A stretch of 64,000 nucleotides of DNA from assembly GCF_006346335.1 (NCBI RefSeq), contig NZ_VDMC01000001.1:434001-498000 (forward strand). Reading direction: 5' to 3'. Made by a program: the position numbers and the translations under genes. Every line of letters begins with the position of its first letter. Position 1 is the first letter of the stretch. The notes beneath the pieces are model-generated. The model saw only the letters and a program-made list of their open reading frames with translations. It was not told where the DNA came from and searched no databases. Origin of the DNA: Aequorivita sinensis (GTDB lineage Bacteria > Bacteroidota > Bacteroidia > Flavobacteriales > Flavobacteriaceae). Shown here one piece after another: positions 54,893 to 63,121 of the stretch.

Positions 54893-56203
54893 TTATTGTT
54901 TAACCATGGAAACGAATTGTTTTAGTTTGCCGCTTGCTGTTCTATCTAATTGTTCTCGTCTATTAAAATGAAAACTCAAACCTTTCTCTAAATACTGCTC
55001 AAGAGTTTCTGTTATAGCTTGAATTTTTTCTGGAATTAAAGTATCATCGCTCACATAATTTATTTCAAAAGTATCTTTCTTTAGTTGGGTTACTTTGAAT
55101 TCTTTTATGTTTCCACTTTCTTCCATAATCTTCTTGGTGATTACGTAAAAAGTCATTCCAGCCGCTTTTTTCCCACTTGGAAGTATCGCAAAATCATTAG
55201 TTCTTCCAACTAATTTTTTTAAAATAGGCTTTTTCGGAGTGCTTTTTTCACTTAATGCTCCGTAGTCGCCAATTTCATATCTTATAAATGGATGCGCTTT
55301 ATTGTGTAATGAAGTGATAACTATTTTGCCTTCTTGCCCTAAAGGTAGTGGGGCGTTGTTTTCATCTAAAATTTCCATAAAAAGTGTTTTGGAATCTACT
55401 TCCCACTCGTCATTTAAATTAGTGAAAGCTATAACACCTACTTCCGAACAGCCATATTCATTAACTATAGGAATGCCTAACTGATTTTGAAGTAATGTTT
55501 TATCGTCTTCGAAAAGCATTTCAGATGTAACTATACAGACTTTTAAAGTTGGGCAAACATCTTTTAATATTATGTTCTGAGACTTTAAATATTTTGCAAA
55601 TAAAACAATACTACTGGTGTAACCATTGATATAATCAAAAGGTTTCTGTGTATATACTTTGAGCATTTTATCTAAAGCTTCTTCAGAAAGGTCAAGAATT
55701 GAAAACCGATGGCGCTTGGCTAGAAAGTCCTTTAGTTGAACAGTTTTATTTTCAATGGTGTCTAAGGGAATTCCGTAATACCGTGCTTGCAGCGAAGTGT
55801 TGAAGTCTATTCCGTACCATCCAAATCGTTCCATGTGGTAAGCCCATGTAATTGCATGGCTATATTTGTCTTTTGCGAAGCGCATTGGATTACCGCTTGA
55901 ACCTGAAGTTTTGTTTGTATAAATGTTCTTTTCTGAAAAACCTTTGGAAAGTCTCTGTTGTAAAGGAATTTGAAAATCAGTTTTTTTCATAATTGGAAGT
56001 GATTCCCAATTTTTAAAATCTCCATTTACCAAATCTCGATAAAAATTATTGTGCAATAAGTGATGCTTTACGATTTCAGTTTTTTTGTTATTCAAAAAAC
56101 GCTCGTAGTTTGCCTCATCTATTTCAGAAGTTAGAAGCAATTCCTCCTTGGCTTTCTTTATAGGAAAACGTTTAAGAAAAAGTGAAATATCAAAAAGTCT
56201 CAA
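54893..56203 (-). CDS. CapK/phenylacetate-CoA-ligase-like adenylate-forming protein
   Basis: This 436-residue protein has the adenylate-forming fold of the PaaK/CapK group: NKTSGSSGNPMRF (P-loop) near residue 100, IVNEYGCSEVGVIAFT and IVITSLHNKAHPFIRYEIGD. Such genes are found in capsule loci, where the product may activate an acid for glycan decoration; the substrate is unknown. It is the first gene of a two-gene unit with the GT4 gene and faces away from purD. Confidence 0.85.
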   Translation of the reverse strand: MRLFDISLFLKRFPIKKAKEELLLTSEIDEANYERFLNNKKTEIVKHHLLHNNFYRDLVNGDFKNWESLPIMKKTDFQIPLQQRLSKGFSEKNIYTNKTSGSSGNPMRFAKDKYSHAITWAYHMERFGWYGIDFNTSLQARYYGIPLDTIENKTVQLKDFLAKRHRFSILDLSEEALDKMLKVYTQKPFDYINGYTSSIVLFAKYLKSQNIILKDVCPTLKVCIVTSEMLFEDDKTLLQNQLGIPIVNEYGCSEVGVIAFTNLNDEWEVDSKTLFMEILDENNAPLPLGQEGKIVITSLHNKAHPFIRYEIGDYGALSEKSTPKKPILKKLVGRTNDFAILPSGKKAAGMTFYVITKKIMEESGNIKEFKVTQLKKDTFEINYVSDDTLIPEKIQAITETLEQYLEKGLSFHFNRREQLDRTASGKLKQFVSMVKQ

Positions 56204-56369
56204 ATGATTACTTTCAGTTTAAATCAAAAACAAATTATCAAAACTCAAATTCGTTTTAAATAAATTAGTGGTTCAAGGTACAAACAATTATTTTTGACAC
56301 CTGGATTTAGGTACAATTTAAAACCTAAAAGAGTTTTAAAATAACTAAACCACCTAAAATTAAATCTTA

Positions 56370-56396
56370 CTGCAAGGTTTTGAAAACCTTGTAGGT
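56370..56396. repeat. Dispersed palindromic repeat, copy 1
   Basis: CTGCAAGGTTTTGAAAACCTTGTAGG forms a near-perfect hairpin of about 12 base pairs just before purD. Related copies occur at 59167-59194 and 59222-59248. This type of short repeat is common between flavobacterial genes. Confidence 0.6.
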
Positions 56397-56411
56397 ATAA
56401 AAAATATATCT

Positions 56412-57683
56412 ATGAATATTCTAATCCTTGGTTCTGGCGGTCGCGAACATACATTTGCTTACAAAATAGCACAGAGCTCTCGTTGTTCAAATCTTTTTGT
56501 TGCACCTGGAAATGCAGGTACAGCGTCAATTGCAACAAATGTAGCAATAAATGTAACCGATTTTGAAGCCATAAAAAATTATGTTGTTGAAAACAATATC
56601 GAAATGGTTGTGGTAGGTCCAGAAGATCCGTTAGTACAAGGAATAGCCGATTACTTTGCTGAAACTTCAGAGCTGAAGAACGTTATGCTTATAGGGCCTT
56701 CTAAGCGTGGCGCTTTGTTGGAAGGAAGTAAACAGCGCGCAAAAGAGTTTATGATGCAGCACAACATCCCTACGGCAGCTTACGAGAGCTTTACTGTAGA
56801 ATCCCTAGAGGCTGGAAAAACATTTTTAGAACAATTAAACCCTCCTTATGTTTTAAAAGCTGATGGATTGGCAGCAGGAAAAGGTGTTTTAATCTTAAAC
56901 GATTTAGACGAAGCAAAGCAAGAGCTTGAGAATATGCTAACCCATAGTAAGTTTGGTGAAGCTAGCTCTAAAGTTGTTATTGAAGAGTTTTTAGATGGAA
57001 TTGAACTAAGCGTTTTTGTATTAACAGATGGCAAAAATTATAAAGTTCTGCCTACAGCAAAAGATTACAAGCGTATAGGCGAAGGTGACACAGGCTTAAA
57101 TACAGGGGGAATGGGAGCAATCTCTCCAGTGCCATTTGTAGATGAGGAGTTGATGAAAAAAATAGAAGATCGCATTGTAAAACCAACGGTTAATGGTCTA
57201 AGCGAAGAAAACATAGACTATAAAGGCTTTGTTTTTATCGGGTTAATTAAGGTAAATAACGAACCGTATGTAATAGAATACAACGTTAGAATGGGAGACC
57301 CTGAAACTGAAGTTGTTCTTCCGCGAATTAAAACAGATCTTGTAGATGTATTGGAAGCTACTTATCGTCAAAAGCTTGATACTATCGATATTGAAATAGA
57401 TGAAAGAGCGGCTACAACTGTGATGCTTGTTTCGGGTGGATATCCAGAAGATTATGAGAAAGGTAAAGAAATTTCAGGATTGGAAAATATAGAAGACTCA
57501 ATCGTATTTCACGCTGGAACTAAATCTGAAGCAGGAAAAGTACTTACTAATGGAGGACGTGTAATAGCAATTACTTCAATGGATAATGACTTCAGAAAAG
57601 CGCTAAAAAAATCCTATCAAAACATAGATAAACTAAGTTTCGATAGGATGAATTATCGTAGAGATATTGGGTTTGATCTTTAA
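56412..57683 (+). CDS. purD: Phosphoribosylamine--glycine ligase
   Basis: PurD joins phosphoribosylamine and glycine using ATP, the second step of purine synthesis. The 423-residue ATP-grasp protein begins MNILILGSGGREHTFAYKIA, has PPYVLKADGLAAGKGVLIL, FLDGIELSVFVLTDGKN and the metal/ATP segment IEYNVRMGDPETEVVLPR. Full length. A hairpin follows the stop. Confidence 0.95.
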   Translation: MNILILGSGGREHTFAYKIAQSSRCSNLFVAPGNAGTASIATNVAINVTDFEAIKNYVVENNIEMVVVGPEDPLVQGIADYFAETSELKNVMLIGPSKRGALLEGSKQRAKEFMMQHNIPTAAYESFTVESLEAGKTFLEQLNPPYVLKADGLAAGKGVLILNDLDEAKQELENMLTHSKFGEASSKVVIEEFLDGIELSVFVLTDGKNYKVLPTAKDYKRIGEGDTGLNTGGMGAISPVPFVDEELMKKIEDRIVKPTVNGLSEENIDYKGFVFIGLIKVNNEPYVIEYNVRMGDPETEVVLPRIKTDLVDVLEATYRQKLDTIDIEIDERAATTVMLVSGGYPEDYEKGKEISGLENIEDSIVFHAGTKSEAGKVLTNGGRVIAITSMDNDFRKALKKSYQNIDKLSFDRMNYRRDIGFDL

Positions 57684-57712
57684 TCCAATATCTCTAAAAA
57701 TATTGGATTAAA
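57679..57712. terminator. Hairpin between convergent purD and DUF6341 genes
   Basis: TTTAATCCAATAT (57679-57691) and its perfect complement (57700-57712) form a 13-base-pair stem with an eight-base loop, overlapping the purD stop. A classical trailing T-run is missing, so termination is likely but weaker than average. Confidence 0.5.
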
Positions 57713-57724
57713 AATAAACCTCAA

Positions 57725-57952
57725 TTATACTGTTTCCTCGTAAGTATGTGTGTCTTCAGTATTTTCGTCGTATTTTTTCAATTGAAGTAACCAGTATACA
57801 AAAGCTACCGAACCAATTACAAGAAATATCCAAGACATAATATTAGCGCCCCACCAAGTTTGTAATTCAAAGTCACGCATACCATCTAGTGGATTCAATA
57901 AAACGGTTTCAAAAAAGGAAGCAATTCCTTCCCAAATATCTTTCAAGGCCAT
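57725..57952 (-). CDS. DUF6341-type small membrane protein
   Basis: This 75-residue protein has an amphipathic N-terminus (MALKDIWEGIASFFETVLLN), one membrane helix (IMSWIFLVIGSVAFVYWLL, about 38-57) and a Glu/Thr-rich tail. The flavobacterial family is DUF6341, sometimes mislabelled uracil phosphoribosyltransferase because of neighbourhood, but nothing here resembles that enzyme. It is convergent with purD and divergent from the DUF6427 gene, with 40 bases between starts. Confidence 0.75.
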   Translation of the reverse strand: MALKDIWEGIASFFETVLLNPLDGMRDFELQTWWGANIMSWIFLVIGSVAFVYWLLQLKKYDENTEDTHTYEETV

Positions 57953-57992
57953 ATCTTTAAACTTTTAGAAAGCAAAAATATAAAAAAACCCT

Positions 57993-58946
57993 ATGTTAAC
58001 AAGCTTTTTCGGGAAATCTAATCCTATAAACTATTTAATACTCTCTGTGTTTATTGTATTTGGATATTTATTGGGTTTATTTTCTGAGTCGAATATAGAC
58101 TTAAGCTCTACTTCGCTATTTAAGCATTCCTTATTTATAGCATTAAGTGTGTTTAGTTTGCTATTGTTTGATTTTATCATCCGAAAAAATCACCTCACAA
58201 AAAACAACACTTTCGCAATTTTGTTTTTCTCGTGCTTTATGGTGATGCTTCCTGTTGTTTTTCTTAATCACGAAATACTCCTTGCAAATTTGTTAATCCT
58301 ATTAGCATTACGCAGGATAATGAGTCTTCGAAGTGATACTAATTCTGAAAAGAAAATTCTAGACTCAAGTTTTTGGATTACAGCAGCATCCCTGTACTAC
58401 TTTTGGAGCCTTCTGTTTATTGTTCCTTTATATATAGCGATTATCCAAAAACCAAACACCAATTATAAGCAAATGCTTATTCCTTTTATTGGCTTTTTTG
58501 CAGTCGTAATTTTGAATACTACCTATCAATTGCTAACAAACGATTCATTTGCTTGGTTTTTTAGCTGGAGGGATGAAATAAGTTTAGACTTTTCAAATTA
58601 CAATTCGGCATCTATATTAGTACCAGTAACGGTATTACTAGCTTTCTATATATGGGCAGGGATTTCTAGAACAGCTAAAATTGCGAGTATACCTTCTAAA
58701 AGTAAACCGAATTATCTGTTGCTGTTTTACGTGAGTATGGTGAGTATTGTGGTAGCACTTTTAGGTCCAGAAAAAACAGGAGCTGAAGTTTTATTTATAA
58801 TGGCTCCACTCTCTATAATAGCAGCCAATTATATCGAAAATTTTGGCGCAAAAGGTTTTGTGAAAGAAGACGTTATCGAATATAGATTTAAGGAAACCCT
58901 GCTTTGGATGGTTGTTTTATTACCCTTCGTATTTATGTTTTTATAA
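57993..58946 (+). CDS. DUF6427-type polytopic membrane protein
   Basis: This 317-residue protein consists almost wholly of hydrophobic segments (eight to nine helices) with short loops; LLANLLILLALRRIMSLRS and SFWITAASLYYFWSLLFIVP are recognisable family segments. DUF6427 is a flavobacterial family of unknown function that typically lies beside purD and DUF6341, as it does here. No transport signature is evident. Confidence 0.75.
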   Translation: MLTSFFGKSNPINYLILSVFIVFGYLLGLFSESNIDLSSTSLFKHSLFIALSVFSLLLFDFIIRKNHLTKNNTFAILFFSCFMVMLPVVFLNHEILLANLLILLALRRIMSLRSDTNSEKKILDSSFWITAASLYYFWSLLFIVPLYIAIIQKPNTNYKQMLIPFIGFFAVVILNTTYQLLTNDSFAWFFSWRDEISLDFSNYNSASILVPVTVLLAFYIWAGISRTAKIASIPSKSKPNYLLLFYVSMVSIVVALLGPEKTGAEVLFIMAPLSIIAANYIENFGAKGFVKEDVIEYRFKETLLWMVVLLPFVFMFL

Positions 58947-59046
58947 TAGCCAGTTGTACAATAAATACTGAAAGTGATATTCGTTTATTCGTCATAACAA
59001 GATAGGAAGCTAAACATCATTTTCTAAATCCTAAGGCAAAATTTGA

Positions 59047-59054
59047 TACATTTG
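59047..59054 (+). promoter_or_regulatory. -7 element of the candidate structured RNA
   Basis: TACATTTG fits TAnnTTTG; transcription should begin six to eight bases downstream, at about 59060-59062, exactly where the first paired bases of the predicted RNA lie. Confidence 0.55.
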
Positions 59055-59060
59055 TATTTT

Positions 59061-59161
59061 AAGCAAAAACCTGTGATGGTATCTATATAGGTTCCGCCTA
59101 ATAAGCTCGGTGTCTGAGCTTATTTGAAGATATTAACCTGTACTCTGGCAGCGTTTTTAGC
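59061..59161 (+). ncRNA. Candidate structured RNA, possibly 6S-like
   Basis: Within a 314-base gap, three nested stems can be drawn. P1 pairs GCAAAAAC-CTG (59063-59073) with CAG-c-GTTTTT-a-GC (59149-59161). P2 pairs TATAGGTT (59086-59093) with AACCTGTA (59135-59142), including one G-U. P3 pairs AATAAGCTC (59100-59108) with GAGCTTATT (59116-59124) around a seven-base loop. Internal loops separate the stems, giving a rod with bubbles of about 100 bases, and a TAnnTTTG element is placed to start it at 59061. The shape and size recall flavobacterial 6S RNA, but I cannot confirm the family. It could instead be the leader of the DUF4254 gene. Confidence 0.5.
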
Positions 59162-59166
59162 ATTAT

Positions 59167-59194
59167 CCTGCAAGGTCTTTAAAGCCTTTTAGGT
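59167..59194. repeat. Dispersed palindromic repeat, copy 2
   Basis: CCTGCAAGGTCTTTAAAGCC followed by TTTTAGGT resembles the element before purD, with a degraded second arm. It directly follows the structured RNA and could serve as its 3' hairpin. Confidence 0.45.
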
Positions 59195-59221
59195 AATAAT
59201 TAAGTTAAGTAACAATAATAA

Positions 59222-59248
59222 ACCTACAAGGTTCGAAAAACCTTAGAT
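59222..59248. repeat. Dispersed palindromic repeat, copy 3
   Basis: ACCTACAAGGTTCGAAAAAC followed by CTTAGAT is a third, partly degraded member of the same repeat type, 12 bases before the DUF4254 start. Confidence 0.45.
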
Positions 59249-59260
59249 AAATAAAAAAAT

Positions 59261-59869
59261 ATGTTTTCAGACAAAGCCAATAAAATCTTCGCAGAAGTTA
59301 TAAATAAATACCACGAAGTAAACACTGTAGATCAACCTTTCAGTAATCCTTACGATAAAGACAGTCAGTTACTGGAACATCTATTATATCGCAAATGTTG
59401 GATAGACACTGTTCAATGGCATTATGAAGACATCATCCGCGATCCAAATATCGATCCTGTTGCTGCGCTTAAATTAAAGCGTCAGATAGATGCTTCTAAT
59501 CAAGATAGAACCGATATGGTTGAATATATCGACAGCTATTTCCTAGAAAAATATAAGGACGTAAAGGTAAACGTCGATGCTACTATTAACACCGAAAGTC
59601 CTGCTTGGGGTGTCGATCGTCTTTCAATTTTAGCATTGAAAGTTTACCATATGAATGAAGAAGCTGAGCGTGAAGATGCATCACAAGAACATCAAATGGC
59701 TTGTAAAGCAAAATTGAATGTGCTGTTGGAGCAGCGTGTGGATTTAAGCACTGCGATTAACCAATTGCTAGACGATATTGCTAATGGTAGAAAGTATATG
59801 AAAGTGTACAAACAAATGAAAATGTACAACGACGATGAACTAAATCCAGTTCTTCGCGGAAAGAAATAA
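59261..59869 (+). CDS. DUF4254 domain-containing protein
   Basis: This 202-residue soluble protein is helical throughout and matches DUF4254 (LLEHLLYRKCWIDTVQWHYED, LKRQIDASNQDRTDMVEYID, SPAWGVDRLSILALKVYHM). The family has no assigned activity but commonly sits beside lipopolysaccharide glycosyltransferases, as here with the GT9 gene 54 bases downstream. A terminator-like hairpin lies between them. Confidence 0.85.
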   Translation: MFSDKANKIFAEVINKYHEVNTVDQPFSNPYDKDSQLLEHLLYRKCWIDTVQWHYEDIIRDPNIDPVAALKLKRQIDASNQDRTDMVEYIDSYFLEKYKDVKVNVDATINTESPAWGVDRLSILALKVYHMNEEAEREDASQEHQMACKAKLNVLLEQRVDLSTAINQLLDDIANGRKYMKVYKQMKMYNDDELNPVLRGKK

Positions 59870-59879
59870 TTTAACAATC

Positions 59880-59917
59880 AACCCTAATAGGTTTTAATAA
59901 CTCGTTAGGGTTTCTTT
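59880..59917 (+). terminator. Hairpin after the DUF4254 gene
   Basis: AACCCTAA (59880-59887) pairs with TTAGGGTT (59905-59912) followed by TCTTTATT, a plausible terminator or attenuator just before the GT9 start. Confidence 0.6.
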
Positions 59918-59923
59918 ATTCCC

Positions 59924-60961
59924 ATGGCTAAAAACCCAAAACATATATTAGTAATTCGCCTATCTGCAATGGGCGATGTAGCTATGACGGTGCCTGTCCT
60001 TCGGGTTTTCAGTCAAACCCATCCCGATATAAAGCTTACAGTAGCATCACGACCGCATTTTAAACCTTTTTTTGAGGGGATACCAAATTTAGAATTTCTT
60101 GAGGCAGACGTTTACGGCGAACATAAAAACTTGGGGTTAATTAAGCTTGCTAAAAAAGCAAAAGCCAATGGGGTCGAGGTTGTGGCAGATTTACACAATG
60201 TTATACGCTCTAAAATAATCACTAAGTATCTGATTTTTAAATGGATTAAATCGGTTAAGATTGATAAGGGCAGAGCAGAGAAAAAAGCATTGGTTAACGC
60301 TAAAGGGAAAAGTATTTCGCAATTAAAAACAACGCATCAACGTTATGCCGATGTTTTTGAAAAACTTGGCTTTCCGTTAGATTTAAGTCAGTATGTAGCG
60401 CCACCTAAAAAGCAACTAACCCCTAAGCTCAACGGCTTAATTGGTGTAGAGCAAAAAAAACTGATTGGCATTGCACCTTTCGCGGCTCACGACGGAAAAA
60501 TGTATCCTTTAAGCTTAATGACTGAAGTTATTCAAGAGCTAGATGAAACCAATAAATACCGTATCTTTCTTTTTGGCGGAGGAAAGAAGGAAATTGAACA
60601 ACTTAAAAAGCTTGAAAATCCTTTCGCTAATGTAACTAACGTAGCTGGAAAATTAAGCTTTGAAGAAGAGTTAGCTCTAATTTCAAATTTAGACTTAATG
60701 CTTTCTATGGACAGTGGTAATGGTCATTTGGCGGCAATGTATGGCATTTCAGTAATTACGCTTTGGGGCGTTACACATCCGTATGCTGGTTTTGTACCTT
60801 TTGGCCAGCCAGAAAGCAACCAATTACTTGCTGACCGAAAAAAATTTCCTTTAATTCCAACTTCTATTTACGGAAATAAATTTCCGAAAGGGTATGAAGA
60901 TGCAATAAAGACTATTGCACCGCAAACTGTTGTCATTAAAATTGTTGAGGTACTGGAATAG
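59924..60961 (+). CDS. Glycosyltransferase family 9 (heptosyltransferase-like)
   Basis: This 345-residue GT-B protein begins KHILVIRLSAMGDVAMTVPV, the signature of GT9 heptosyltransferases, and has VVADLHNVIRSKI, IGIAPFAAHDGKMYPL and the donor-site segment SMDSGNGHLAAMYGISVITLWG. The family adds heptose or similar sugars to lipopolysaccharide core. It follows the DUF4254 gene; the pair is conserved in flavobacteria. Confidence 0.9.
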   Translation: MAKNPKHILVIRLSAMGDVAMTVPVLRVFSQTHPDIKLTVASRPHFKPFFEGIPNLEFLEADVYGEHKNLGLIKLAKKAKANGVEVVADLHNVIRSKIITKYLIFKWIKSVKIDKGRAEKKALVNAKGKSISQLKTTHQRYADVFEKLGFPLDLSQYVAPPKKQLTPKLNGLIGVEQKKLIGIAPFAAHDGKMYPLSLMTEVIQELDETNKYRIFLFGGGKKEIEQLKKLENPFANVTNVAGKLSFEEELALISNLDLMLSMDSGNGHLAAMYGISVITLWGVTHPYAGFVPFGQPESNQLLADRKKFPLIPTSIYGNKFPKGYEDAIKTIAPQTVVIKIVEVLE

Positions 60962-61186
60962 CTTATTTTATTTAAATTCCACGAATGGTTCCTTTACTTC
61001 GGCTTGTGTATTTCTTCACTGTGCAATGATTTTTTGACAGTAGTTGAGGCTTTCAGGCAGGGAATTTTGTCACACTTTATTACAATTCAATTCTTGGAAA
61101 AAATGAGGTTATTAAAATTTAACAATTAAAAAAATATTTGTGTCTTTTTTTGTTCTTAATTCGCCTGCTTAAACGAAATATATTTT

Positions 61187-63121
61187 TTGACCCATGAAAA
61201 AGAGATTTTTAACACCTACACTTATTCTCTCTCTCTCTCTCTCTCTCTCTTCTTTAGCAGTTGCGAAAGAGAGGAATTCAAAAATGAAACCTTAACACCG
61301 ATGGAGAGCGTTTCCTCAGCGGCCCAAAGAGGTACTGAAAATGAAGAATGGTTTGAACAAAAACAAATTGTTCTTGGCGGCCAAAGGACCAATGCTTATT
61401 CGGTTGCAACAATGGATTCCGCTTTTGCATATTACAATAATTATTTGCCAAATTCACCATTTCAGGGCAAGCAGGTTACGGCCACACACAAATACATAAA
61501 AATTTTGCCCACCACCGAAGCCCATCTGCAAATTTTGGAGCAGATCGGCGACCCCACCTCCACAAATCCCCTTGTACTCCAGGATTATCCAATGGATTAT
61601 GAGCTGATAGAAGAAGGAGATTATTATTTTTGGCCTGCAACTGAAAACGATCTTTACTATCCTGTTTACACGGTTGTCCCATTAAATTATCAAATGCCGC
61701 AAACCTTGCCCTATGAGGTACTGGATTTGTTATATGAGCCAACCGAAGCGGAATATGATGTAGAGACGGTGGCATTAGTCCTGGCAGACTGGCAAGAGGA
61801 TATTGTTGCAGACCATGGCTATAATGTGACACCTGCCGATCTTCCGTCATATTTAGATAGCATAAGCAAGGACCAGCTTGAAAGAGGCCGAAAATTTACC
61901 CCAAAAGGTTATGTAAAAATGCACAACACCGAAACCGGGTCAAAAAATGAGGGGCTAATAAATGCCACAATTAGTGTTGGAAGGGGTGTTTGGTGGCATT
62001 ATGTGACCACAAATACAAATGGCTATTTTGTGGCCAACAAAAGTTATCGCGGCAAAGTTAGGATTAGGTCAAAATGGAGAAACGCTACGGCAACTATCCG
62101 CAAGTCTTGGAACGAATTGCTGGGGGTACAGGTATCAGATCATTTAATGACCCTCACCCGTAATAATAACGACCGCACACGCACCATAAATTTGGGCGAG
62201 GACCATTTATGGTACAAGGGCACGATACACAATGGTTTGATGAAATATAATTCGTATGCTGCCACGCATGGTATCGACAAGCAAATTGAGGGTGCCATAG
62301 TGTGGGCCTGGGAAAACGGTAACGGTTCCACTTCTACTCCCATGCTCCACCGATACCCCCAATTGGCCGATATGGCTCAGATTGCCGGTGTTACCCAAGG
62401 TGCTTTTTGGGCTGCAATGACCAGCAATTTAATAACACTCTTGCCTGCAAACTTAAGACCTGACAATCTCTATACCGGACTCAAAGATAAGAAAGGTCCA
62501 AATGGAGATCCAAACACAGCTCGGATAGAACAAACGGTTTTCCACGAATCCAGCCATTATTCCCACGCCAGAAAGGCCGGTGCGACATTTTGGGCAAATC
62601 TTTTTGCGTCCGAAATAAATAACGATATCCAACACGGCGATCCATACCACAACGGCACAAAGCCAACCCTAAACGCTGCAAAGCGCATTGCAGTAGCCGA
62701 AGGTTGGGCCACTTTTATGGAATTTTATATGATGAACGATACGTATGGTAAGGCTTGGAGCGGTGGAGGTTGGCAAACCAGCCCCGCCACATTTATGGAA
62801 AATTTTAATGTGTATGATGTACCTATGCAAATAACTCGTACAGATAACAATGGCTGGTTCTTGACGGGAATTTTCTGGGATTTACAGGACCCTAATGGTG
62901 ATATGGTTGCCCGGCATTTTGATGGTAACGGAAATCCTTTAAACAACATTATCGACAATTACTCCATAAGTACTGGCACGAGTCTACAGCCAATTTTCAA
63001 CAAGCTTACTGGCCGCGTTACTTCTGCTAGCGCATTAAAAAATAGTTTGATAAGCACAGGTGCCGGAAGTGCTGCCACTGCTGTTAAGATCAATGAATTA
63101 TTTACAAGTTATGGGTACTAA
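61187..63121 (+). CDS. HEXXH lipoprotein with a CT-tract signal peptide (probably phase-variable)
   Basis: The open frame covers 644 codons if begun at a TTG (61187), but the natural start is ATG at 61194 (MKKRFLTPTLIL), which in the present register passes through (CT)12 and stops at TAA 61293-61295. Removing one CT, or adding two, would join it to the body as a lipoprotein signal with lipobox FFSSC. The body has a carboxypeptidase-regulatory-like segment (about 240-310) and a gluzincin-type HESSH at 453-457 with a downstream Glu in VAEGWATF (505), so a zinc metallopeptidase is plausible. G+C is visibly higher than in neighbours, suggesting transfer. I do not recognise the family. Confidence 0.75.
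   Translation: MTHEKEIFNTYTYSLSLSLSLFFSSCEREEFKNETLTPMESVSSAAQRGTENEEWFEQKQIVLGGQRTNAYSVATMDSAFAYYNNYLPNSPFQGKQVTATHKYIKILPTTEAHLQILEQIGDPTSTNPLVLQDYPMDYELIEEGDYYFWPATENDLYYPVYTVVPLNYQMPQTLPYEVLDLLYEPTEAEYDVETVALVLADWQEDIVADHGYNVTPADLPSYLDSISKDQLERGRKFTPKGYVKMHNTETGSKNEGLINATISVGRGVWWHYVTTNTNGYFVANKSYRGKVRIRSKWRNATATIRKSWNELLGVQVSDHLMTLTRNNNDRTRTINLGEDHLWYKGTIHNGLMKYNSYAATHGIDKQIEGAIVWAWENGNGSTSTPMLHRYPQLADMAQIAGVTQGAFWAAMTSNLITLLPANLRPDNLYTGLKDKKGPNGDPNTARIEQTVFHESSHYSHARKAGATFWANLFASEINNDIQHGDPYHNGTKPTLNAAKRIAVAEGWATFMEFYMMNDTYGKAWSGGGWQTSPATFMENFNVYDVPMQITRTDNNGWFLTGIFWDLQDPNGDMVARHFDGNGNPLNNIIDNYSISTGTSLQPIFNKLTGRVTSASALKNSLISTGAGSAATAVKINELFTSYGY
61227..61250. repeat. (CT)12 dinucleotide tract in the signal peptide region
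   Basis: Twelve perfect CT units, extended by a T on each side. Every frame of the tract encodes alternating Leu and Ser, so it can serve as a hydrophobic signal core in any register, while changes in copy number shift the downstream frame. It is the only long microsatellite noticed in the window. Confidence 0.95.

Noticed and set aside
61476-61850. 124-codon minus-strand frame inside the HEXXH lipoprotein gene
   Set aside because: The higher G+C of this gene yields long shadow frames on the other strand; no motif or leader supports a gene.
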